Positions 32,973-45,700 of a stretch of DNA of 64,000 nt are shown one piece after another. The position numbers and the translations under genes are program-made. This DNA is from Medicago truncatula (Eukaryota; Streptophyta; Magnoliopsida; Fabales; Fabaceae). The stretch is taken from NCBI RefSeq assembly GCF_003473485.1, contig NC_053044.1:35158091-35222090 (forward strand), given 5' to 3'. The notes under the pieces were generated by a model, which worked only from the letters and a program-made list of their open reading frames with translations, was not told the origin of the DNA and did no database searches. How positions within the stretch are numbered: position 1 is the first letter of the stretch; the number at the start of each line of letters is the position of its first letter.

Positions 32973-33832
32973 TTTTTGACGTCTGAGAATAACAAGAACC
33001 AAATTCAATTCCAAAGTGCAGGACGAGTGAAGAAAGAACGAGGGAGAATGGGGATAGAAAACGAAGAAGAAAATCAACTCTGAGAACAAAACGCTATGAG
33101 CGAGTGTAACGATAATGAATAAGTCGGTCAATTTGGATTTAGTTATCTAGTTTTAGGGTATGTCATTTTACCCTTTTAGCCTTGAGATTGTATTTCAATT
33201 TCGTCTCATCTTGACATCAATCAAACAATTTAATAAATATTTATTTCTCTTTAAAACTTTTACTTTCAAATATTCATCCACAATTTTTTCACTGTATTAG
33301 ATTATATTATATTATAACTGCTTTCATCAAAGAAAAAATAAATCTATTATAACTTATAAAAATCCCTACTAGTGAGAATTGGATTTTGGGTTGGAAAAAT
33401 ATAGAGATTTATTTGAGAGATTCTTTTAAAAAATCTAAAACTTTTTGTGTTTGTCGACTATCCAAAAAAAAAAGAGCCTTTAAAAAATTGTTAGAAAAAA
33501 TCTAAAGATTTAAAAAAAAAAAATTGAAACCATTTGTGTTTGTGGCTGGAGAAATTCTCTTGAGTCTATTGTTTGATTAATTTGGTATATGACATAGGGA
33601 AGAATTTGGCTCTAGAATTTGGTATACTAGAAACACTAGGTAACAAGAAACATAATGATTCGAGTTCATATATTACAGGAGAAACCACGTCGTTGCACAC
33701 AATTTTTTATTTTTCTTTTTATCTATCTCAATCACATGTTTAATTTGAACATATTTTGAATATGTAAATGACACATTTTATTTCAGACAAGAAGTTTTAC
33801 ATCAATATAGCGGTAGAATGATCACCATATTG

Positions 33833-33978
33833 TCCCGTGAGTATAACTCAGTCGGTAGGATAACTTAGTCGGTAGGATAATGCATTATTATATGCAGGAG
33901 CCGGGGTTCGAACCTCGAACACCCCACTTATTCATCTTATAAGGTGAATTCTAGCCACTAGACTATCTGACAAAAAAA
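33833..33978 (+). mobile_element. tRNA-derived SINE
   Basis: It starts TCCCGTGAGTATAACTCAGT, with a local duplication of the box A region (CTTAGTCGGTAGGATAA). Box B follows as GGTTCGAACCTCG, and the end is TAGCCACTAGACTATCTGAC plus A-run. It is the same family as 16052-16178. A target duplication is not clear. Confidence 0.75.
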
Positions 33979-34429
33979 GAAGATCAATTCTTCATTCAAT
34001 CAACGATAGTATCACACCGATACTCTTCAATATTTGTCTAATAAACACATATAACACTAATATGTGTCATTTTAGATGTCACATGATCTTCTGTTATTTA
34101 CCGTGCTAGAGTTATTTGAGAAGCAGATATAAACTTCTGTTATTTTATATGTGGAACACCCAAATAAACACTCATACATCAAATACAAACTTCTACAAAC
34201 AAACCAAAAACACCCTTCACTAAGGACCCCCCAAATCAATAAAAACAATATGCCATAACCAAAAAGTAATCTCCAAAAACCAAAGTCTAAATGCCTAAGC
34301 AATAACATAAACAAGTCTTGTGTCAAACTGTTGCAAAACCCATCCAAAATAACCATGAATCCTACCAAAAACCCGTGTAACCGCACTCTGCTTCTCTTCT
34401 GCAGTTGAGCGCAGTTAAAGCGTAGTTAA

Positions 34430-34920
34430 GCACAGGTAAAATCACCACCTAAGTATTTGAAAACCCCATTAACAACAAACTCATAGAAGAAAACCCACAA
34501 AAAACATAACCACCACAAAAACCAGCAGCACCACCACCACACAAAACTACCATTAACCACCACAAAAACCACCATTAATCCTCACCAAAAATCAGCACCA
34601 GCCACCACGAGCATCACTACGAAAACCAACACCAGCCACCACGAGCACCACCACAAAAGACCCAATACCAACACCACCATGGAAACCACCACAAGGCATC
34701 ACAAACGGAAAAACAAAAAAAATCGCCAAAAACAAAACCAACTCACAAGCTTCTAATCATCAACACCAAAATATCACCACCATACAAAAAAGACACCATT
34801 TACGTTCCAACTCCCAACCCAACAACAAAAACCTTACGTAGCCAACACCTATAAGCACCCACATCATCGTTACCTCAAAAAACCAACAATCGTCACCTTA
34901 TGTTACTAACACAAACCACC
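34430..34920. repeat. CCA/ACC-rich low-complexity tract
   Basis: The tract is dominated by CCACCA, ACCACAAAA and CACCACC units with no open frame of note. Confidence 0.7.
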
Positions 34921-35616
34921 ACTTGCATCAGCGTTAACTCAAGATGAGTCGGACGAGACAAAACAAACAAACAAAACACTCCATGAATACGCAGTAGGGG
35001 GGAGGGTTACTCGTGTTTGATTGTACAACCCAAAAGAGAGAAAATGCAGGTGACGACATGACGGAAAAGATGGCGACTACCGAAAAAAAGGATGTTAACG
35101 GTTACTTCGATGTGGTGGAACGGTGTTGCGGAGGGATGACCTCATCGCCCCACCACTAGCAGTAGCTACATCGCTGTGAAAACGTTTGGATTGATCATTT
35201 GGTTTCCCACGACCATTGACTTGCTACTTACATTGTTTATTTATTTTCACGATCCCATCCCCACCCTTTCCACATGATACATTCTCAATGTGAAAATAAA
35301 TAATTCACACTACTAGAAGTTACCTGGCAGCAATGTGTATTGTATTTTATTTTATTTTATTAATATCGTTGTTCTCAAGAAATTTAACATAACTAACATT
35401 TTTTGTTTGGCCAGTCATATAAAATGCATGAGGCTTGTGTTAAAATAACAATTTTCCCAGTAATTGTCAACTATACATTAGTACATTTTATATTGAGGTC
35501 TTCATGACTACATTTTTTTTTCTTCAATTCCCTAACCACTAGAAAAGAAGAAAAAAAAAACATTTGTTGTGTGTGAACTAAGATTTTACTTTGTTTTCTT
35601 TGGCCTTGATCTCATG

Positions 35617-35624
35617 TATAAATA
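35617..35624 (+). promoter_or_regulatory. TATA box of first PLC gene
   Basis: TATAAATA lies 124 bases before the ATG at 35748, which is a plausible core promoter position with a 5' leader of about 95-100 bases. Confidence 0.6.
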
Positions 35625-35747
35625 TGTGTGTTAAGTATTATTCAATCAAGAACTAGCACATAGAACAACACTTTATTAGGTGTTAGCCATTGAAAACCAA
35701 GATCATTTTTCACTCATTTCTATTATCAAAACAGACGAAAGGTGAGA

Positions 35748-38700
35748 ATGAAAACAAAGATCTTCAAGATAGTAGTAAAATTTTTGACCAAAAAAGGTAA
35801 AGTTGATAAGGAAGAGCCGCTTTTTGATCTTAAGGAAGCTTTTTCCAAGTTTGCAAATGGTGAGAATCACATGTCAAAGGAACAACTACTTAGATTCATG
35901 GTGGAGTATCAAGGAGAGCAAAATTGCACCTTATTGGATTTGGAGCCAATCATTGAAAAGGTTTTGAAAATGGAAAGTTCTAACACTGAAACTAGCAGTA
36001 TTGTTGGACTCAGTTTGGATGACTTCATAAATTTTCTGCTTGTTGATGATTTCAATGGTCCCTTAAAAGATGAGGTATGCACTTCCTATGTCTGTTTATT
36101 GAAAGTTTGAGGCAGAAAAATTATGCTAATGTGTTTTATTGTTGTTCATTGTAGTTTCTACTTTTGCTTTTTTGATAAAAAATTTAGTCTTTAGGTTGAG
36201 TTTATAAATAAAAAACCATTTGAGCAATGTGGCCTGCACTTTCTGGTTAGTATATATTTTTATTTGCCAAATCTGATGATCGTGGAGGAAATCTTGTAAA
36301 TCTTGTATGGTCACAACTATTAATTTGGTCACACTATTTAAACACATTTACATAATTGTAAAAAGATGAAAAAAGAAAAGAATTAATTTTTTCCTTGACC
36401 ATACAAGTAAAAAACAAGCTGAGAAACTCAACATTCATTGGTAGCCAAACAGTTGATGACTTGGAACAATGATTAAATACAGCACTTCTTTATTTTATAT
36501 ATTTTTGGGTACACATCTTTCTTTCTATATCTATTGATTAATCAAATTTTAGTATACTTTTTTTCCTACTTGACTTAAAAGATATATTTTTCCCTACTAA
36601 AATTAATTTTCTTTTCCTGGTTTTGACTATATGTTATTCAATTTTTTTGTGATCTTCTTTTAATCTATTTTTATATTTTGTTGACTTTTCATGTTTTGAC
36701 TGTTTTGTTTTTCAAAGAAGTAAATATATTTATTTTTAAAATTTCAAAAACAAATAGAAAACTATAAATCGAGGTGCATAAGAAAATATAAATATTAGAA
36801 AGTGCCCAAATTTATTTTATTCTTTATATTTCTCTCACGTAAATATTAATGTAATCCTACATTTATTGTGTAGTATTTTGTAGGTTTTCCAATAGCACCT
36901 CTTAAAAGTCTTTCACTTATTTCTTAAAAAAAAAAGTCTTTCACTTACTGTGAATCTGTGTTCAAAACAGTAAGTAGCTTGTGTATAAATTTTTTAAAAT
37001 ATAATTTAAGAAAAATTAAATAAGAGAGACAAGTTAGACTAATATTTTTTTATATTTAAAAAAACATAAGGATTACAATTTTTAAAATTTAAACATAATT
37101 ATATATGCTTCAAGAGAGAAATTGTTGAAAATTTTAGTATTAATATAGTAAAAGATAAATTTAGTATCACGAAAGAGCCAAGAGTTTTTTATTTTGTTTT
37201 TATAACAAACAACTAAGACTTTTTCTTATTTTAAATGTCTTATATATTTTACTATAATTTCGTAATATTTTGTTTTGTCCTCCAATGAAAACTCTTGGCG
37301 TGTAGATATTCTTCTTAATACAAAACTAGATTATTTTTATTGAGTATGTAAATTCTCAATGGAGGTTAAAAATTGTTAAAATGATGAGGAGGAGAATGTC
37401 AAATTTTATTAAAAATCTAACAGCTTAACTTTTAGTCCTGACTAATAATATGAAAAACAATTTATGTATCTCATTGCAGGTACATCATGATATGGAAGCT
37501 CCTTTGTCACATTATTTCATGTATACAGGACACAATTCCTACCTTACTGGAAATCAATTTACTAGTGAGAGCAGTGATAAACCAATTATAGAGGCTTTGA
37601 AACAAGGTGTACGAGTAATTGAACTTGATTTATGGCCATCTTCAACTAAAGATGGTGGTATTAAAGTAGTTCATGGAAAGTATGTACTATTAGACCGCTA
37701 GAAAAATATAATGCACCATAAAGTTGGATGATTGTTTTCTTGTATCTTATGGTCTTAATTCTTGAAATCAATGCAGGACTCTCACCACTCCAGTTGCACT
37801 AACCAAATGTTTGGAAGCCATAAAAGAATATGCTTTTGTTAAATCTGATTTTCCAGTGATTCTAACTTTAGAAGACCACCTAACACCAAAGCTTCAGTAT
37901 AACTTTGCAAAAGTAAGCATTTTTATTTTTGTCAACAATCACTTTCAAGTTTCAACCGATAAAGCACAGATACATGACACAAACTCTTGACACAACACTG
38001 ATATATAGACACCAATAATAATTTAAGAAAATAGTAGTGATTGAATGTAATATATGTGTCGTTGTTAGACATCATCACGTGTCGAACAACATACATGTCT
38101 TCAATCTAAAACGTCAACTCTACGAATCTAAAGGGTGATCATGATTTTTTCTATGCAGATAGCAATTCAAATATTTGGAAATATGCTTTATCGTCCTGGG
38201 ACAGATTGTTTAACAGAATTTCCCTCGCCAGCATCACTCAAAAATATGGTACTTATATCAACTAAATCACCAAAAGAATATAATCAATCTGATAGTGTCA
38301 GCAATCAGGTGTTAAATGGATGTGAATCATCTGAAGACGAATCATGGGAATTGCAAGATTCTATGGTTAAACTGAAAACTGAAGAAAAGGTGAGGGAATC
38401 ATATATTCCATCTTTTCATTCTTCAAAAAAGGAAAACAAAATGTGAATTATTTTGCGTTATGGCATGGTTATCATATTAGCAATGTGATGTGACTCATAT
38501 TAGCAATGCATTTTACCATTAATAATAAGATTCAGTTTGCAATTTAGAAAATAAGTTTTTCAGATTCACAATATGAATCTCGATTTGATAACCGTGTATT
38601 TAAATATTTCTCATTTTATGGATGGCAGAGTGTAAATGATGAAGACAAGGAAGATATAAATACAAATGCTTTCAAATCAAACCAGCAAGTTGCACTTCAA

Positions 38701-40168
38701 TACAAACATTTGATTGCAATTCATGGTGGAAAATCAGAAGGTAACATGAAGGATATACTAAAAGTTGATGGTGGTAAAGTCAGAAGGCTAAGTTTGAGTG
38801 AGAAGAAACTCAAAACTGCTTCTAAATCTCATGGGCCTGACCTAATTAGGTGCCTATCAAACTTACTTGACAATTAGCATTTCTACCGTATGACAACACC
38901 TACGACATGCTGAATAAAACCTACCATCTTAATTCACATGTATATGCTTTTCAGGTTCACACAGAAAAATATCCTCAGAATTTATCCTAAAGGAGAACGT
39001 GTCCGATCCTCAAATTTTAGGCCACTTTTAGGGTGGATGTATGGAGCTCAGATGGTTGCATGCAATATGCAGGTTGGAATTGTGTTTTTTGTATATTTGG
39101 TATTTGATTAGTGATATGTTAACCCAAATTTTGATAGCAAGTTTCGATTACAATTTACATGGTTAATACAGTTCAAATACTTGGTTAACCATCCACCAAA
39201 CCTATTTAACCATGATTTTTGGACATCGACATATTGCATGGTCTGTCTTACTCTAAGGGACTGATTTTTTTATTTCTATGACAGGGGCATGGCAAACCAC
39301 TCCGGTTGATGCAAGGGATGTTCAAAGCGAATGGAGGGTGTGGTTATGTGAAAAAACCTGAATTTCTAATTCAAGAAGTTGCAAATAATGAGGCTTTTGA
39401 TCCTAAAAGAAAGTTGCCAGCGAAGCAGATATTAAAAGTGAGTGTACCTTTAAGCACTTTACTAAAAGAAAATAATTCGTTTCATTACATATGAATATTT
39501 TTCATGTTCAACAACAGGTAAAAGTATATAAAGGAGTTGGTTGGAGTTCAGATTTTAGTCCAACGCACTTCGATCGATTCTCTCCACCAGACTTTTACAC
39601 AAAGGTAATAAAAAAACTACTCAAACTCAATTACAAAGAGAGATAAATCAAACTAGAATTTGACATGGACTCATTATACCACATTAAGATTAAAATTCAC
39701 CAATTTGATAGCAGACTACATGAATCTTTAACCCCTTAATATACCATAATCATGAAAGAGATTTAATATGTGACACATTGAAAAGTTACAGTACTGTAAA
39801 TTCATTTGGAAGATCATGTGTGCTTATGTTACTGTCTGATCATATACAAAACTATGTGACAGGTTTCTATTGCTGGAGTGAGAGCTGATTGTGCCAAGAA
39901 GAAAACAAGTGTAAAGATGGACAATTGGAATCCCATTTGGGACGAAGAGTTTGAGTTCCGTTTGACAGTTCCGGAGCTCGCGTTGCTCCGGATCGAAGTA
40001 AAGGATAAAGATCAGACAAAAGATGATTTTGCTGGACAGACTTGTTTGCCAGTATCAGAGCTAAGACATGGATTTCGGTCTGTTGCTTTGTGTGACAGAA
40101 AGGGAAAGAAATATAACTCTGTCAAGCTTTTACTTGGATTCCAACTAGAAACTTTGAAAATGTTGTAA
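35748..40168 (+). CDS. Phosphoinositide-specific phospholipase C (first tandem copy)
   Basis: Nine exons: 35748-36074, 37480-37679, 37777-37912, 38159-38389, 38629-38849, 38955-39072, 39285-39437, 39518-39604, 39863-40168. All have GT-AG borders and consistent phase, giving 592 residues, normal for plant PI-PLC. The enzyme cleaves phosphoinositides at the plasma membrane to diacylglycerol and an inositol phosphate. Residues 1-109 are the EF-hand-like N-terminus. The X domain has catalytic His127 ([10 protein letters not shown]), Ca2+ ligands Glu157 and Asp159 (VIELDLWP), His174 (VHGKTLT) and Glu208 (TLEDHL). A variable acidic linker precedes the Y domain ([55 protein letters not shown]). The C-terminal C2 domain has [10 protein letters not shown] and [14 protein letters not shown]. 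No break was seen. The paralogue lies 2.6 kb downstream. Confidence 0.94.
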
Positions 40169-40514
40169 TATGGTTAATCTAAGTATCTATATTATAAGAT
40201 CTTTTTGTTTAGGAGCATAATGATATTTATCTTTATATGTTGAGCTGCTTGAAAATAGTATTTGTGGGCTTTCATTACTGTGTTAATGTTATCATTTCTG
40301 CTCAATCTATATCTATATATTAATAACAAAAGTACAAAACAACTTTAATTAAGAACTACCAATTTTGTCCATAAAACCCAACTCAATTAACAAATACCGA
40401 TATTGTTAGGCTGAACTCTTTTATCGGAATTCAAACATAATAGATTTCAGATGGTAACAAATGGTAATTGTCAATTCGTCTCCAGGCAAAAAAAACAAAG
40501 TACCAAGATTTTAA
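40169..40514. other. 3' flank of first PLC gene
   Basis: AT-rich, with no coding sequence. It presumably contains the 3' UTR and polyadenylation signals, none sharply defined. Confidence 0.5.
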
Positions 40515-40523
40515 AATGATTAT

Positions 40524-40833
40524 GGCTTAAATATGCCTTTAGTCCTTGCACTTTCATCAGATTTTGACATTGATCCATACACTTTTTTTTGTTTGGAATT
40601 GGTCCCTGCACTTTGTAAAAATATTGGTATTGGTCCCTGCACTTTGTAAAAATATTGATATTGGTGCCACGTGGTGTGAAATGATTGGGCCACGTGGTAC
40701 TCCGTTAGTTTTGTGTTTTTTTTTTAACAGAAAGTTAACAGAGAGACCAATACCAATACCAATATTTTTATAAAGTACAGGAACCAATGTCAAAATCTGA
40801 TGAAAGTGCAGGGACCAATGACACATTTAAACC
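40524..40833. mobile_element. MITE with long TIRs (MULE-like)
   Basis: The ends GGCTTAAATATGCC and the complement of ACATTTAAACC begin inverted repeats of about 60 bp. Both arms contain TGCACTTTCATCAGATTTTG in inverse orientation. The flanks AATGATTAT (40515-40523) and AATAATTAT (40834-40842) form a 9-bp duplication with one mismatch, as in Mutator-like elements. No transposase ORF. Confidence 0.75.
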
Positions 40834-40842
40834 AATAATTAT

Positions 40843-42752
40843 TAGCATACAAGTTTTTTAATAAGGTGCTCATTGATGCTAGACCTGAGACCAGAAAGCC
40901 ATTATATATAGGTTCGAATGTGATGCCATACCCTCTAAATAAGGAAAGGAAACTGGTGCATGGATGTCGGTGGGTCCAACATTGTCGTTGAGCATAATAT
41001 TTCATACTTAATTTAGTACAATAATTTTCATATGAAAAGATTAATACAACAAAAATGTTAAATGGTACTGGTATAGTACTTTTTTTTTCCTTTAGTTTTA
41101 TTATTTTTGTTCGATACACTATCACCATCGGTGCTAAATATAGTCATTTCTCTCGGTATATATTCAAATATTGATTTATCACGTTGTATGAGTGAAATCC
41201 TTTTTGTTAGACCAAAATTCGTTGATGAATAGTACTTTTTTGACTATCATTTAAATTATACATGTTCTAAATCATGATGAGTTTGACGAAATCATGATCA
41301 CGTGTAATTTTGTTGAAACATACACTATACAAATTTACTTTGGTTCATGATGATTTGTTCAAATTCATATAAAATCCAACCATGCTTAGTGTATGTTTAG
41401 TTTTCCTTTTAGATGTCCCAAAATTAATTCAAAAGGTGTATAACTGATTCTAATATGTTTGAATGCTTTCGAGTAAAATTGATTTTGCCGCAAAAATCAA
41501 TAATATTTAAAATTAGATTTTGTAGCTTTTAATTCTTGAATTAATTTTCATATATAAATTTAAAATTCAACTCATGTTTAATCAGAATTATTTTAATCAC
41601 AAATAATATTACAAAATCAATTTTTGTCAACCCAAAATTAATTATATACTTAAATCAATTCCATTTGATGCGGCCACGTACAAAAGCAGCAATCATACAT
41701 ATTAACGGAGGATTTGGAAGCACGTTTTGTAGCATACACATGGTCATGGATATAGGACAATACAATAAGTACCTAATTAGTGTATTAATCTTTGCCATTA
41801 AAAATGAGGCTTCAACGGTGCAGTCAAAAAACTGACTTTTTTGAAAAAGTTATTTTGTTTAATCAATAGTATAATTTTTGATGTCATGTTAACTAGTGTC
41901 CTGTTGATGGACCACTCTAAGACTAAACTTTACAATTCGATCACAAATATAAGCAAAAATTCATATTTTAGATTCATTCAATATATGATGTATGTTGTCT
42001 ACAATAAAGACCACATACATCGTTTATTGAATAAATCTAAAACAAGATTTTTTGCTTATATTTGTAACCGGAGGATATATCTTATTATAAATCAATCCAC
42101 ATACAAAATATTAAAGGGAGTTTCAATCGTAGTGCACAAATGAGAATCTATGATTGAATGTTGAAAGCGAAAAGCAATATGGAGGAGGATGTGATGATTT
42201 TTTTAGAAATTTCATTATTCAATTTGTTTTTCAAGGAAAATTAGTTTAAAAAAGGGGGGTTTTGATCCGTTTAACGTCACCAGAAAATCATTCTTATGAT
42301 TTTATGATAGAGTTTTCCTTAAAAAATATCTAGTTCTATTCTAGATCCAATCCAAACAAAAACAACTCATGACATGACATGTTACTTCATTCAATCCACG
42401 GGTGCCACAACATTTTCATTGAATTATAAAATATAGGTCGCAACGTTGGACCCAACCTGGTCCCAACAACATTATTTCTTCAGAATTTTCTTGTACTTAC
42501 CTGTCTCTTTTTCTTACTTTCATTGATTGTTTGCCAACAAAACAAGAAACGTATCCATTCCATTCCCCTTCATATCCGATTAATTAACAAAAATAAAAAG
42601 ATTATCCTCTAAACACAGAACTCACACGTACTCACCAAAACACGATTACACGAACACCACGCGCTTATTGGTAGTTAGTTAATCAGTTATTCTTATCTTA
42701 TATCTTAAAAACACAACACAGAGAAAGTAGTGTTTCTGTGAGAAACAAAAAA
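40843..42752. other. Intergenic region between the two PLC genes
   Basis: AT-rich. Near 41389-41665 lies a degenerate relative of the GTGTATGTTTGG MITE found in the next gene. The small ORFs at 40546-42143 have no motif. The sequence just before 42753 is the likely 5' UTR of the second PLC gene; no firm TATA box was found. Confidence 0.45.
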
Positions 42753-45700
42753 ATGTCTTCTAAACCGAAAAAACAAACATACAGCGTATGTTTCTGCTGC
42801 CGGCGCCGGTTTAAACTCGGCGTATCAGAGGCACCGCCGGAAATAAAAGAGCTTTACCATCGTTACTCCGATGAAGGCGGGATCATGACAGCATCCCACC
42901 TGAGAAGCTTTCTGATTGAGGTGCAGAAAGAAGAGAAGATCACAGAAGAAGAAACACAAGCAATCATTGATGGTCATAAACATTTGAGTATCTTTCATCG
43001 TAAAGGTCTTAATCTTGAAAGTTTCTTCAAGTTTCTCTTCGGTGATACTAATCCTCCTCTTTTACCTTCCACTGGGGTAATCCTTTTTTTCTTTTACTTT
43101 TTTTTTTATTGTGTTTTTTTGGTTAATTTTAGTTGAATTTATAGTTGTTCAGTTTCTTTTTGGTGTTATTGATTTGCTTTCAATCATTTAAGTTATTAAT
43201 TAACCTTGTTGGCTATTAAATTAAATTTATAAATGGTAGATTGTGTTACTCATGATAATATTGGGTTATCATCATGAACTTCTATAACTGGAAATAACTT
43301 CATTAGTCTATGTTTGGTTTTATGTTTGGAGCAGACAAAATTGATTTTTAGACGTATAAAAGTGATTTTGACGTGTTTGGTTTCTCTTTGGTATAATTGA
43401 TTTTGACTTTAGAAATGATTCTAACTTGAAGCTAGGAAAGTTGTTGTTCAACTCACTTTAGTGTATGTTTGGTTCTGCTTTGACAAGAATTGATTTTGTA
43501 AAATTGATTAGGACTAAAAGTGAGTTGCTGATAAAGTGGTTTGTGTTTGGATACATTCATGTAAAAGTGAGTTGAATTATAAATTTGTGTGTTAGAATCA
43601 ATTCTAGAATCAAAAGCTACAAATAGTAGCTTCGAGTATAATTGCTTTTAGTCCTCGAAATTGATTTATCAAAAAATGCCAAACATAATTTATAGTTAGA
43701 GTTGCTTTTGGCACTTGAAAAGCACTTATTAGGCATCTAAAAGTGAAACAAAACACTAAAATCAATTTTTGTCACCACAGATCCAAACATGCACATAGGT
43801 GTTGAATTATTGATATTATATTGTATGTAATTTTTATGAACTATGTTGGTGTGACAATGGTGTTTGTTTACTTAATGCTGTTTCTTTGTGAGATTTCAGG
43901 TGCACCAAGATATGAGTTTACCATTGTCACATTATTACATATTCACTGGTCATAATTCATATCTAACTGGAAATCAGCTTAGTAGTGACTGCAGTGATGC
44001 CCCCATCATCAAAGCACTTCAGAGAGGTGTTAGGGTGATTGAATTGGATATATGGCCTAATGACTCCAAGGATGATGTTGATGTCCTTCATGGAATGTAA
44101 GTTTACCGTTTGAATTATATCTCCAACAATTTGACGAAGATTCATCCATGTATTTTACTAATGGCAACAAAATGATGCAATCTTACAGGACATTGACGAC
44201 TCCTGTGGCACTTATCAAATGTTTGATGTCTATTAAGGAGTATGCCTTCGTTGCGTCTGAATATCCGGTTGTAATAACCTTAGAAGACCATCTTACTCCT
44301 GATCTTCAGGCCAAAGTGGCTCAGGTTAGTTACTTGGAATTTATACTATGATTTATTGTTGAACGTTGTTTTTGTTCAATAATTGAACACAACAAATTAT
44401 ATTAGCTGACAGTTGATAGTCCTGTTCAATTTTTAGATGGTTACTCAAACATTTGGAGACATACTGTTTTGTCCTACCTCAGAAACCTTGAAGGAATTTC
44501 CTTCACCTGATTCACTTAAAAAAAGGATTATCATATCAACCAAGCCACCTAAGGAGTACCTTGAAGCTAAAGAAGAAAAGGAAAAGGAGGAATCACAGAA
44601 GGGAAAGCCTTTAGGTGATGAAGAAGCTTGGGGCAAAGAAGTCCCAAGTTTAAGAGGCGGTACTATAGCTGATTACAAGGTCTGATACTTGCTCAATGTT
44701 GTATATAAATTTCAAGGACATTTAATTTTGTATGTGAGATTGGTTGGTTCATTTTTATTGCTTTCTATCTTCAGCAAAACAGTGGTATCGATGAAGATGA
44801 TCTTAAGGAGGAGGAAGATTCCGATGAAGCGTCACGGCAAAATACATCAGATGACTACAGACGCTTAATTGCTATACATGCTGGGAAGCCTAAAGGTGGA
44901 ATAGTGGAATGTCTCAAAGTGGAGCCTGATAAAGTGAGACGTCTAAGTTTAAGTGAGTCACAGCTTGAAAAGGCTGCTGAAACATACGGAAAAGAAATTG
45001 TCAGGTATTAGTATGATATTGAACTTTCTATCAGTCTTTGTAATGAAAATATAGTATAATTTTACCTGTTGCATTGGCTCTTGATTCGATCCTTTTATTG
45101 TTACTGGATTAAAGAAATATGAGATAAATATTGGTCCTTGACAACGGTTTCACCGACTGTCTTCTCAGTACACTGTTTTTTAGATGGCATATCGAATGGT
45201 TTTTTCATTCGTTTAAAATTGAAACACATATTGAACATTTATATTCAATTAGTTTTGGAACAAACACATTGCAGGATGTGTTCTTTATTTCCAAATGAAA
45301 TGTGAGTTATTGACCTCTGATTGTTGACAGGTTCACTCAGCAGAATATATTGCGAGTGTATCCGAAAGGTACACGCATTACCTCATCAAATTATAATCCA
45401 TTAATTGGGTGGATGCATGGAGCTCAGATGGTTGCATTTAACATGCAGGTACTGTTTTTTTAGCAAGCTTCAATATATAACAAGAAACCTGTGAGGTCTA
45501 GCACGGCTACTGATTGAAAATTTGGGGCAATAATTTTTAAGGATGATTTATAATCATTGTTTATTTCGTGCTTTTGTCTTGACTTTCACTGTGGTGAGGA
45601 TGTGAGAATTGATTAATACTTCCTTTCAGCTGTATCAAGACATTGTTAAGACATCTATTATTTACTTATGATATTGAGATCATGAAAGATTTCCATTAAT

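Larger units (their letters stand above)
33130..35610. other. Intergenic region between the cystatin-like and PLC genes
   Basis: It contains the SINE at 33833-33978 and a CA/CCA-rich low-complexity tract at about 34430-34920. The ORF at 34072-34386 (minus) lacks any recognisable motif and is Leu/Phe-rich by composition. No other feature was seen. Confidence 0.5.

Noticed and set aside
34072..34386. 104-codon minus-strand ORF with many Leu/Phe/Cys
   Set aside because: No motif, no splice or promoter signals; its composition follows from the surrounding A/C-rich strand.
40311..40345. TCTATATCTATATATTAATA as a possible Helitron 5' end
   Set aside because: Simple AT-rich sequence; no matching 3' hairpin and CTRR end was found downstream.
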